DNA from: Asaia bogorensis | Lineage (GTDB): Bacteria; Pseudomonadota; Alphaproteobacteria; Acetobacterales; Acetobacteraceae | DNA: 5,565 bases | Assembly (NCBI GenBank): GCA_945871455.1 | Contig: CAMBXJ010000314.1 | Coordinates: forward strand, 1-5,565 | Direction: 5' to 3' | In this document: piece by piece, positions 1 through 5,565 of the stretch | Layout of the letters: each line of letters starts with the position of its first letter | Position numbering within the stretch: the first letter of the stretch is position 1 | Made by a program: the position numbers and the translations under genes | The notes under the pieces: generated by a model | Databases searched by the model: none | What the model saw: the letters and a program-made list of their open reading frames with translations, nothing else | What the model was told of the DNA's origin: nothing

Positions 1-1
1 T

Positions 2-91
2 CCCGACCAGACGCCGTCGATGGTCGTGTTTGAGGCGGAGGCACTTCGGAAGGGCGGCGTCTTCGCGTCCCGTCCGTCCTGTTACCGCTGA
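2..91 (+). CDS. Possible 3' end of an upstream gene (partial, uncertain)
   Basis: A frame open from the window edge runs 29 codons to a TGA at 89-91 and ends in ...GGVFASRPSCYR. It is too short to recognise a family. The other forward frame beginning at position 1 closes at 31-33, and the frame beginning at position 3 stays open to about 183 but reads as an arginine/proline-rich shadow. This makes the present frame the most protein-like, but the evidence is thin and the stretch could equally be non-coding. The remaining 83 bases before the next gene hold a weak GC-rich inverted repeat and no convincing promoter. Confidence 0.25.
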   Translation, partial: PDQTPSMVVFEAEALRKGGVFASRPSCYR

Positions 92-174
92 TGGTCCGAC
101 CCCGGCGGATCGGGCGGTCAGGCCGACACAAGGGCCGTCAATAGCGGCACGGAATCAACGAAAGGAAACCGACC

Positions 175-1086
175 ATGGATAAACCCCGCATCGGCTATGT
201 CGGCCTTGGTGTCATGGGCGGCGCGCTGGCCCGCCGTCTGTTGCGCGAGCACACGCTGACTGTCTACGATCTGTCGCCGGAACGTCGCGCCGAATTTGCC
301 GCTCTGGGCGCCGTCGTGGCGGATTCGCCGGCCGCGGTCGGGGCGGTGTCCGATATCGTGCTGACCTGTCTACCCACATCCGCGCAGGTGAAGGACGTGA
401 TTTTCGGTGACAATCACGGGCTGGTCCGAGGCTTGAAGGCCGGCGGCATGATCGTCGATCAGACGTCCGGAGCAACGGCCGCGACCCGGGCCATGGCGGA
501 GGAGCTGGAAGCGGCCGGTATCGCGTTGATCGACGCTCCCGTCAGCGGCGGGCCTCGGGGCGCGGACGCCGGCACCATCGCGATCATGGTTGGCGGCACG
601 CCGGAACAATACGGCCGGGTGGCGCCGGTGCTGACGGTCATCAGCCCGAACACGGCGCATGTCGGTCCGTTGGGCGCGGGCCATACGTTGAAGGCGCTGA
701 ACAACATGATGTCCGCCGCCAACCGCCTGCTGGCGTTCGAGGCGGTTGCGATCGCCGCCAGGAATGGGCTCGACCCGGTCGTGGTGGTGGACATGATCAA
801 CAAGTCATCCGGTCGGAACAACGCGACGATGACGGTGTTGCCGAACAACATATTCACCGATGATTTCGCGGCGCGATTCACCATGGCGCTGATGGAAAAG
901 GACGTGGCGCTAGCGGCGGAGCTGGCTGGCGACGGGTTCGAGGATCTGACCCTGACGCCGTTGATTCTGCGCAACTACCGCAGGGGGATCGAGCGGTTCG
1001 GGCGCAACGGCGACATTCACGAGATGCTGCGGTTCTATGAGGAAGCCGCGGGCGTGAAAATCGCGAAACAGGCGGCGGCGCCGTAA
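175..1086 (+). CDS. NAD(P)-dependent beta-hydroxyacid dehydrogenase, 3-hydroxyisobutyrate dehydrogenase family
   Basis: This is a soluble oxidoreductase of 303 residues, the usual length for the family, which oxidises beta-hydroxyacids or reduces the corresponding semialdehydes and ketoacids. The N-terminal Rossmann fold shows the dinucleotide-binding motif GYVGLGVMGG (residues 7-16). Strand 2 ends in an acidic residue, D32 (VYDLSPE), which in Rossmann folds usually favours NAD over NADP. The substrate-binding signature DAPVSGGPRGADAGT lies at 120-134. The catalytic lysine is K173 in GAGHTLKALNN, with N177 following it, and the conserved KD pair of the C-terminal helical domain is at 243-244. 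The ATG at 175 has an AGGA eight bases upstream (163-166). The true substrate (3-hydroxyisobutyrate, tartronate semialdehyde, succinic semialdehyde or other) cannot be read from the sequence. The gene converges on the SafE-like gene with 25 bases between stop codons, and nothing ties it to the oxidase operon. Confidence 0.92.
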   Translation: MDKPRIGYVGLGVMGGALARRLLREHTLTVYDLSPERRAEFAALGAVVADSPAAVGAVSDIVLTCLPTSAQVKDVIFGDNHGLVRGLKAGGMIVDQTSGATAATRAMAEELEAAGIALIDAPVSGGPRGADAGTIAIMVGGTPEQYGRVAPVLTVISPNTAHVGPLGAGHTLKALNNMMSAANRLLAFEAVAIAARNGLDPVVVVDMINKSSGRNNATMTVLPNNIFTDDFAARFTMALMEKDVALAAELAGDGFEDLTLTPLILRNYRRGIERFGRNGDIHEMLRFYEEAAGVKIAKQAAAP

Positions 1087-1111
1087 ACGAACCGACCGCG
1101 TCGGGCGCACT
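1087..1111. terminator. Short convergent intergenic hairpin, possible weak terminator
   Basis: The 25-base gap between two convergent stop codons contains CCGAC-CGC-GTCGG (1092-1104), a 5-bp GC-rich stem with a 3-base loop. It sits where a bidirectional terminator is expected. There is no T-run on either side, so it is not a classical intrinsic terminator and the call rests mainly on position. Confidence 0.25.
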
Positions 1112-1852
1112 CTACCCCAGAGCCAGGCCGCGCGCCGCAAGCAGGATCAGAAACGCCGCATTGGCCAGCATCGCCAGCGGCGCGACCTGAGCGATAAATC
1201 GTCCCCAGCGGACTCCGGCGGAACTGCCGGCGACGGCGACCACGATCAAAGCCGGCACGGTGCCAAGGCCAAACGCGACCATGGCCAATGCACCCAACCC
1301 GGGGTGGCCCGCCCCCATTGCGATTGCCAGCGCCGCGTAAAGCAACCCGCACGGCAGGAACCCGAGACACACACCGAGCCAATAAGTCGTCAGCGGCGTT
1401 GGTTCGGCTGGACGAGGAGCGAGGCGGGTCATCCACCCGCCGAAGCGGGGGGGCGCGACATGAAGGACGCGCAGCCACGCCGGACCATGCCGCGCTGCCA
1501 GACTCAGGAACAGGATGGCACCGAGGGCCAGCAGAAGCGGCGATAGATACGGTATCCGACTCAGGAGCGATCCACCGATCCCGGCGACGGCTCCCAGCGC
1601 GGCATAGGTCGTTAAACGCCCGAGGTGATAGGGGATCAAGGCCGCGGCCTCGATCCGGCGCCATTCGCAGAGCCGTGAGCCGGGCAGCCGAGCGATGCGA
1701 TCGGCGACCTGTCCGAGCACGAATCCGCCGCACATGGGGGCGCAGTGGGTCACGCTGCCTCCGGCGCCGACAAGAAACATGCCCAGGCCGAGGCCGCTCC
1801 CCAAAGGCACAGCACCGCACCATGCCGCAAGCCTGACCCACGCATCGTCCAT
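1112..1852 (-). CDS. SafE/DsbD_2-like membrane protein, probable cbb3 oxidase maturation factor
   Basis: This is an integral membrane protein of 246 residues with about six hydrophobic segments (roughly residues 15-33, 78-98, 103-121, 155-181, 184-210 and 222-243). The first helix ends in THCAPMCGG (35-43), with H36, C37 and C41 as a likely metal or redox site. The fourth carries the paired motif GFLPCGLLYAAL with C168. These two motifs mark the DsbD_2 / 'sulfite exporter TauE/SafE' group, whose members are frequently encoded beside ccoGHIS or ccoNOQP. Database names citing sulfite export are probably misleading here, and copper or thiol handling for oxidase assembly is an inference. An in-frame TTG at 1900 would give 262 residues, but that codon is the edge of an FNR/FixK box and the extra 16 residues are hydrophilic, so I chose the ATG at 1852. 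No Shine-Dalgarno precedes it, and promoter geometry predicts a leaderless transcript. It is transcribed divergently from the oxidase operon. Confidence 0.82.
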   Translation of the reverse strand: MDDAWVRLAAWCGAVPLGSGLGLGMFLVGAGGSVTHCAPMCGGFVLGQVADRIARLPGSRLCEWRRIEAAALIPYHLGRLTTYAALGAVAGIGGSLLSRIPYLSPLLLALGAILFLSLAARHGPAWLRVLHVAPPRFGGWMTRLAPRPAEPTPLTTYWLGVCLGFLPCGLLYAALAIAMGAGHPGLGALAMVAFGLGTVPALIVVAVAGSSAGVRWGRFIAQVAPLAMLANAAFLILLAARGLALG

Positions 1853-1858
1853 CCGAGG

Positions 1859-1864
1859 CTGATA
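1859..1864 (-). promoter_or_regulatory. Predicted -10 element of the SafE-like gene
   Basis: On the minus strand these bases read TATCAG, matching TATAAT at four of six positions. Placed at -12 to -7, it sets +1 at 1852, the A of the ATG. The FNR box centre then falls at -41.5, the standard class II activator position. The agreement of box, -10 and start codon is seen in the sequence; activity is inferred. Confidence 0.5.
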
Positions 1865-1886
1865 GGGCGCGGCTGCGTCGCGGTCA

Positions 1887-1900
1887 TTGATCCACGTCAA
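1887..1900. promoter_or_regulatory. FNR/FixK-type operator (anaerobox) in the divergent control region
   Basis: The 14 bases TTGATCCACGTCAA form an inverted repeat TTGAT-N4-GTCAA. This agrees with the FNR/FnrL consensus TTGAT-N4-ATCAA and the rhizobial FixK form, in which G or A at the tenth base is accepted. Such boxes control ccoNOQP (fixNOQP) operons in many alphaproteobacteria, activating them at low oxygen. Being nearly symmetric and lying between two divergent genes, it could serve both. For the rightward operon, the -41.5 rule would place transcription start near 1935, leaving a leader of about 72 bases. The corresponding -10 (CATCGT, 1923-1928) is poor. Whether the regulator is FNR, FnrL or FixK cannot be told from the site. 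Confidence 0.85.
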
Positions 1901-2006
1901 TGCCAGGAGCTTTCGACGCCGGCATCGTGGCGGTCAGCACGCCCAAGATACCCACCCCGAGAAACCCTCCTATCGAACATCAGCGGTCATCACTGGAGTC
2001 GACCCA

Positions 2007-2219
2007 ATGGATACTTCCGTCAGCGACATCATGGTCGCTCTCTTGATGATCGTCCTCGGACTGATCGGCCTGATACTCGCGGCCGGCGCGACCGATGACG
2101 GCATGCATGTGTTTGGACTTGGCCTGGCGGGCTTCGCCGTCGTCTTCGTGTTCGGGCAGATACGATCTCATTACGACAAACTGGACGCCGCGCGCAGCGG
2201 AGTTGGGCATCATGGCTGA
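2007..2219 (+). CDS. Small two-helix membrane protein at the head of the cco operon
   Basis: This encodes 70 residues starting [13 protein letters not shown]. Two hydrophobic helices lie at about 9-26 and 34-51, joined by a short polar turn (GATDDG). The tail after the second helix is polar and charged ([10 protein letters not shown]...) and ends in HHG. The ATG at 2007 has GGAG at 1995-1998 with eight bases spacing. The frame stays open upstream to 1887, but only this start has a ribosome site and keeps the leader and FNR box untranslated. Its stop overlaps the ccoN start by eight bases, so the two are translationally coupled. I cannot assign a named family. Similar short membrane proteins ahead of ccoN in related bacteria are something I recall only loosely. 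A role as an accessory subunit or assembly aid of the cbb3 oxidase is inferred from position and topology. Confidence 0.78.
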   Translation: MDTSVSDIMVALLMIVLGLIGLILAAGATDDGMHVFGLGLAGFAVVFVFGQIRSHYDKLDAARSGVGHHG

Positions 2220-3657
2220 GCGTGTTGTCGTCTACAACGAAGACGTTGTCCGAAAATTCGTCATCGCGTCGATGTTCTGGGGCGTTGTGGCGTTTCTGGT
2301 CGGGGTTGTTCTGGCCGCCCAGCTCGCCTGGCCGGTGTTGAACCTGGGGCTGCCGTTTACCAATTTCGGCCGGTTGCGACCTGTCCACACATCCGCGGCC
2401 ATTTTCGCGTTTGGCGGCTGTGCTCTCTTCGCCACGTCCTTTTACGTGGTCCAGCGGACATGCCGAGCGCGGCTGTTCGGCGGGGAGGCTTTGGCGAATT
2501 TCATATTCTGGGGCTATCAGTTTTTCATCGTGATGGCAGCACTGTCCTATGTGATGGGGTTCAGCCAGGGGCAGGAATATGCCGAACCTGAATGGCATCT
2601 GGATCTGTTCCTGACGCTGGTGTGGGTGTTGTACGCCGTGGTCTTCATCGGCACGATCCTGCGCCGGGAAGAGCCGCACATCTATGTTGCCAACTGGTTC
2701 TTTATGGCGTTCATCCTGACGATCGCCGTCCTGCACATCGTTAACAATCTGGCCCTGCCGGCGAGCGTGTTTGCCGCGAAGAGCTACAACGTGGCTTCCG
2801 GCGTGCAGAACGCGATGATCCAGTGGTGGTATGGCCATAACGCCGTCGGGTTTTTTCTGACCGCCGGGTTCCTTGGGATGATGTATTATTTCATTCCGAA
2901 GGCGGCGAACCGACCGGTCTACTCCTACCGCATATCCATCGTGCATTTCTGGTCGCTGGTGTTCATGTATATCTGGGCCGGCCCGCATCATCTGCACTGG
3001 ACCGCTTTGCCTGACTGGACGCAGACCCTGGGCATGGCGTTTTCGATCATGCTGTGGATGCCGTCCTGGGGTGGCATGATCAACGGCATCATGACCTTGT
3101 CGGGCGCGTGGGATAAACTGCGCACCGATCCCGGTCTGCGCTTTTCCGTCACCGCTGTCGGCTTCTACGGAATGTCCACATTCGAAGGCCCGGTGATGTC
3201 GATCCGGGCCGTCAACGCTCTGTCGCATTATACAGACTGGGGCATCGGCCATGTCCATTCCGGCGCGCTGGGCTGGGTCGCCTTCATTACCTTCGGCGCT
3301 TTCTACTACCTGGTGCCGGTGCTGTGGAAACGCCAGGGTCTATATTCCACCCGCCTCGCGTCCTGGCACTACTGGATCGCGACCCTGGGCATCGTCTTCT
3401 ACATCACGTCGATGTGGGTGGCGGGCATCATGCAGGGCCTGATGTGGCGCGCCTACGACCAGTTCGGCTTCCTGCAATACTCCTTCGCCGAATCGGTCAA
3501 CGCGGTGCACCCCTACTACGTGATCCGTCTGATCGGCGGCCTGCTGTTCCTGACCGGAGCCCTGATCATGGTCTACAATCTGATCCAGACCGTGCGCAGT
3601 CCAGAGACGGAGCCTCGCGCCGTCCCGGCGGACGGCCTGGCCGTGGCGGGAGCCTGA
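2212..3657 (+). CDS. ccoN: cbb3-type cytochrome c oxidase subunit I (CcoN/FixN)
   Basis: This is the catalytic subunit of the high-affinity cbb3 oxidase, which reduces O2 to water at a heme b3-CuB centre in the inner membrane and pumps protons. It has 481 residues and about twelve membrane helices. Visible key residues are H59 (low-spin heme b, RPVHT), H209 (CuB, WWYGHN) and Y253, the tyrosine expected to crosslink to H209 ([10 protein letters not shown]). Also present are H259 and H260 (CuB), E325 of the K-channel region (TFEGP), H347 (heme b3) and H349 (heme b) in GIGHVHSG. All are offset by -1 to +2 from the Pseudomonas stutzeri numbering as I recall it. The frame is open back to 2095, but the ATG at 2212 ([11 protein letters not shown]) has GGAG nine bases upstream and gives the family's usual N-terminus. 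It overlaps the preceding small gene by eight bases, and ccoO follows after four. Confidence 0.97.
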   Translation: MAERVVVYNEDVVRKFVIASMFWGVVAFLVGVVLAAQLAWPVLNLGLPFTNFGRLRPVHTSAAIFAFGGCALFATSFYVVQRTCRARLFGGEALANFIFWGYQFFIVMAALSYVMGFSQGQEYAEPEWHLDLFLTLVWVLYAVVFIGTILRREEPHIYVANWFFMAFILTIAVLHIVNNLALPASVFAAKSYNVASGVQNAMIQWWYGHNAVGFFLTAGFLGMMYYFIPKAANRPVYSYRISIVHFWSLVFMYIWAGPHHLHWTALPDWTQTLGMAFSIMLWMPSWGGMINGIMTLSGAWDKLRTDPGLRFSVTAVGFYGMSTFEGPVMSIRAVNALSHYTDWGIGHVHSGALGWVAFITFGAFYYLVPVLWKRQGLYSTRLASWHYWIATLGIVFYITSMWVAGIMQGLMWRAYDQFGFLQYSFAESVNAVHPYYVIRLIGGLLFLTGALIMVYNLIQTVRSPETEPRAVPADGLAVAGA

Positions 3658-3661
3658 GGCA

Positions 3662-4381
3662 ATGTTCATCCGTCATGAAACCATCGAGAAGAACAGCTTT
3701 CTTCTGCTGGTGTTCACATTGCTGACGATTTCGGTCGGCGGCCTGGTGGAAATCATCCCCCTGTTCACGATCGAAACCACGGTGGAGCATGTGAAGGGCG
3801 TGCGCGCCTATTCCCCGCTCGAATCCCGCGGGCGTGACATTTACATTCGGGAAGGGTGCTACAACTGTCATAGCCAGCAGGTTCGCGCCCTGCGCGATGA
3901 GGTGGAACGCTACGGCCATTACTCGATCGCGGCCGAGAGCATGTATGACCACCCGTTCCAGTGGGGATCGAAGCGCATTGGCCCAGATCTGGCGCGTGTC
4001 GGCGGCAAATACTCCAGCGACTGGCACTATGCGCATCTGATCAACCCGCAGAGCGTGGTGCCGGAATCGCTGATGCCCCGTTACGGGTTCCTGGCCCGCA
4101 CGCCGCTGTCGACCGCCGATCTGGTGCCGCGCCTGCAAGCGCAGCGGGCGGTCGGTGTGCCCTATACAGACGAGCAGATCGTGGCGGCGATCGCGGACCT
4201 GAAGACGCAGGCCGATCCAGCGGCGGATAACGAGGCTCTGTTGAAGCGCTATCCCAAGGCGATCACGGTGCCGGGCGACGGTCGGGTCGTCACCGAACTG
4301 GATGCCCTCGTCGCCTACCTGCAAGTGCTCGGCACCATGGTGGATTTCGCCGATCCCGCCAACGAAAACCTACGGCAATAG
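3662..4381 (+). CDS. ccoO: cbb3-type cytochrome c oxidase subunit II, monoheme cytochrome c (CcoO/FixO)
   Basis: This is a 239-residue membrane-anchored c-type cytochrome that passes electrons from CcoP to the heme b of CcoN. A single N-terminal helix (about 12-34) anchors it, with the bulk in the periplasm. The heme site is CYNCH (C66, C69, H70) in the family-typical context [12 protein letters not shown], and M138 in SLMPRYG is the probable distal ligand. [15 protein letters not shown] and the C-terminal [14 protein letters not shown] are also hallmark CcoO segments. The start lies four bases after the ccoN stop, with GGGAG (3648-3652) inside the end of ccoN, so translation is probably coupled. 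Length is normal and nothing is missing. Confidence 0.97.
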   Translation: MFIRHETIEKNSFLLLVFTLLTISVGGLVEIIPLFTIETTVEHVKGVRAYSPLESRGRDIYIREGCYNCHSQQVRALRDEVERYGHYSIAAESMYDHPFQWGSKRIGPDLARVGGKYSSDWHYAHLINPQSVVPESLMPRYGFLARTPLSTADLVPRLQAQRAVGVPYTDEQIVAAIADLKTQADPAADNEALLKRYPKAITVPGDGRVVTELDALVAYLQVLGTMVDFADPANENLRQ

Positions 4382-4390
4382 GAGCGGCGG

Positions 4391-4546
4391 ATGACCGAGA
4401 TCATGTCTATCCTCCAATGGATACAGCATCATTCCGTCGTGTTGATGATGGGTGTTTTCGTGATGATCGTCGCCACCACGTTCTGGCCCGGGCGCAAGTC
4501 CCGGTTCGAGCGTGACGGTCGCATCCCCCTTGAAGACGATCGCTGA
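4391..4546 (+). CDS. ccoQ: cbb3-type oxidase small subunit IV (CcoQ/FixQ)
   Basis: This short gene encodes 51 residues beginning MTEIMSILQWIQHHS. It has one hydrophobic helix (about 16-32, VVLMMGVF...TTFWP) and then a charged tail with basic then acidic residues (PGRKSRFERDG...EDDR), the standard CcoQ plan. CcoQ carries no cofactor and stabilises the oxidase, notably the attachment of CcoP. The ATG follows the ccoO stop by nine bases, with AGGAG overlapping that stop (4380-4384). Identification rests on length, topology and its place between ccoO and ccoP, all of which agree. Confidence 0.92.
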   Translation: MTEIMSILQWIQHHSVVLMMGVFVMIVATTFWPGRKSRFERDGRIPLEDDR

Positions 4547-4558
4547 GGAGAAGCCACG

Positions 4559-5428
4559 GTGCCGACCAAGATCGAAAAGGACTCCATCAGCGGCCACATG
4601 ACCACCGGGCATGAGTGGGATGGGCTGAAGGAGTTGAACCAGCCGCTGCCCAAATGGTGGATCTATATCCTGTATGCAACGATCGTGTGGGCCGTCGTCT
4701 ATTGTGTGCTCTATCCGTCGGTACCCTGGTTCAACACGCATTTTCACGGTGTCCTGGGATATACCACGAGAGATGCGGTGAAAGCCGATGTCGCGGCGGT
4801 GGCGAAGCAGCGAGCCGTGCACATGGACCGGATCAATGCGATGTCCTACGCGGAAATTCGCAAGGACCCGCAATTGGTGGCGATTGCACAGACCGCCGGG
4901 CGTATCGCCTTCGCGGAAAACTGTCAGCCCTGTCATGGCGCCGGTGGTGGCGGCAATCCCGGGTACCCGGCGCTGGCGGCCGGCAATTGGATCTGGGGCG
5001 GCACCCTGGAGGACATCGAGAAGACGCTCACCGTCGGGATACGCTCTGCCCATGCGGACTCGCGCCAGGGGCCGATGCCGCGGTTCGGCGTGGATGCCAT
5101 GTTGAAGCCGGCCGAAATCCAGGCCGTCGCGGAATATGTCATGACGCTTTACGGCACGCCGATCGCTGGCAAGGACACCAAGGCCGGTGCCGCTCTCTTT
5201 GTCGAGAACTGTGCCGTCTGTCACGGCCCCAACGCCGAAGGCAACCGGGAGCTTGGCGCTCCACGCCTGGCGTCCCGGGCGCATCTTTACGGGTCTGACC
5301 TGGCGTCCGTGATGGCTCAGATCAGCAACCCGAAACTGGGCATGATGCCGGCCTGGAACACGCGCCTCGATGAGGGCACGATCAAGGCCCTGACCCTCTA
5401 TGTCCACGGCATGGGCGGCGGGGAGTAG
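4559..5428 (+). CDS. ccoP: cbb3-type cytochrome c oxidase subunit III, diheme cytochrome c (CcoP/FixP)
   Basis: This is a 289-residue diheme cytochrome that receives electrons from soluble or membrane cytochrome c and hands them to CcoO. The N-terminal segment TTGHEWDGLKELNQPLP (15-31) is diagnostic of CcoP. One membrane helix follows (about 33-53). The first cytochrome c domain has CQPCH (C122, C125, H126) with M173 (GPMPRFG) as likely distal ligand. The second has CAVCH (C218, C221, H222) with M263 (GMMPAW). The start codon is GTG at 4559, supported by GAGGAG at 4545-4550 with eight bases spacing and by alignment of the N-terminus with the family pattern. It lies 12 bases after ccoQ and eight before ccoG. 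Confidence 0.97.
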   Translation: MPTKIEKDSISGHMTTGHEWDGLKELNQPLPKWWIYILYATIVWAVVYCVLYPSVPWFNTHFHGVLGYTTRDAVKADVAAVAKQRAVHMDRINAMSYAEIRKDPQLVAIAQTAGRIAFAENCQPCHGAGGGGNPGYPALAAGNWIWGGTLEDIEKTLTVGIRSAHADSRQGPMPRFGVDAMLKPAEIQAVAEYVMTLYGTPIAGKDTKAGAALFVENCAVCHGPNAEGNRELGAPRLASRAHLYGSDLASVMAQISNPKLGMMPAWNTRLDEGTIKALTLYVHGMGGGE

Positions 5429-5436
5429 GACAGACC

Positions 5437-5565
5437 GTGTCCCATATTGAGCGTCAACGGCAACTTCAGCAGGAAGAGGCGGGTGAGCACCTCTTTGCCA
5501 ATCGTGTTCGAGTCTACCCGAAATCGGTCACGGGACCCGTACGGCGGTTCAAATGGGCGGTGCTG
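5437..5565 (+). CDS. ccoG: Cytochrome c oxidase accessory protein CcoG/FixG, N-terminal fragment (runs off window)
   Basis: The last 43 codons of the window form an open frame from a GTG at 5437, eight bases after ccoP, with AGGA at 5427-5430 as ribosome site. The polar N-terminus (VSHIERQRQLQQEE) leads to LFANRVRVYPKSVTGPVRRFKWAVL at 19-43. This matches the family pattern L(Y/F)-x2-R-x-(K/R)-(V/I)-YP-x2-V-x-G-x2-R-x2-(K/R)W seen just before the first membrane helix of CcoG/FixG/RdxA. CcoG is a membrane protein with ferredoxin-type iron-sulfur clusters, implicated in Cu(II) reduction for cbb3 assembly. Helices and cluster cysteines lie outside the window. Position immediately after ccoNOQP is canonical. 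Confidence 0.88.
   Translation, partial: MSHIERQRQLQQEEAGEHLFANRVRVYPKSVTGPVRRFKWAVL

Noticed and set aside
97..120. GC-rich inverted repeat GACC...GGTC as a terminator
   Set aside because: The stem is short and interrupted, with no T-run; it is likely chance in GC-rich sequence.
1035..1841. Alternative minus-strand frame of 268 codons overlapping the SafE-like gene
   Set aside because: It is arginine-rich, lacks the membrane helices, and runs past the convergent gene's stop; the frame with HCxPMCGG is clearly the real one.
1898..1900. TTG start for the SafE-like gene giving 262 residues
   Set aside because: The TTG is the outer edge of the FNR/FixK box, has no ribosome site, and adds only polar residues; the ATG at 1852 fits better.
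1914..1928. Near-palindrome around GCCGGC in the control region as a second operator
   Set aside because: It has one internal mismatch and no resemblance to a known regulator site; such motifs are common at this GC content.
2029..3258. Minus-strand open frame of 409 codons opposite ccoN
   Set aside because: The product is rich in H, D, R and Q without any fold signature and lies antisense to a certain gene; it is a shadow of GC-rich codon bias.
4370..5407. Minus-strand open frame of 345 codons opposite ccoQ and ccoP
   Set aside because: It is antisense to two well-supported genes, has a low-complexity H/R/G-rich product and no upstream ribosome site that stands out.
1..5565. CRISPR arrays, tRNA/rRNA genes, insertion sequences or long direct repeats
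   Set aside because: I looked on both strands and found no repeated units, tRNA-like folds or transposase-like frames.

Overview
The window carries the front of a cbb3-type (C-family heme-copper) cytochrome c oxidase locus from a GC-rich proteobacterium. It is most likely an alphaproteobacterium, judging from the CcoN and CcoP sequences, the ccoNOQP gene order, the FixK/FnrL-type operator and the codon use. I infer Rhodospirillales/Acetobacterales as the likely group, but the sequence alone does not prove it.

Layout: positions 1-91 may hold the last codons of an upstream gene (weak). Positions 175-1086 (+) encode a complete beta-hydroxyacid dehydrogenase of the 3-hydroxyisobutyrate dehydrogenase family, probably metabolically unrelated to what follows. 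It converges on a minus-strand gene (1112-1852) for a six-helix SafE/DsbD_2-like membrane protein with an HCxPMCGG motif, a type often found with cbb3 assembly genes. A divergent control region (1853-2006) contains a near-perfect FNR/FixK box at 1887-1900. Reading rightward from it is a tightly packed operon: a 70-residue two-helix membrane protein (2007-2219), ccoN (2212-3657), ccoO (3662-4381), ccoQ (4391-4546), ccoP (4559-5428) and the first 43 codons of ccoG (5437 to the window edge).

How the genes work together: CcoN holds the heme b / heme b3-CuB oxygen-reducing site. CcoO (one c-type heme) and CcoP (two c-type hemes) feed it electrons, and CcoQ stabilises the complex. CcoG and probably the SafE-like protein serve copper or redox maturation. 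The shared FNR/FixK box suggests that oxidase and maturation factor are both induced when oxygen is low. All catalytic and heme-binding residues I can locate are present, so the oxidase looks functional.

The most interesting points are the geometry of the control region and the small membrane protein. The FNR box is centred 41.5 bases upstream of the A of the SafE-like gene's ATG, with a TATCAG -10 element in register, which predicts a leaderless mRNA. The small unnamed membrane protein is translationally coupled to ccoN. I found no mobile elements, CRISPR arrays, or RNA genes.
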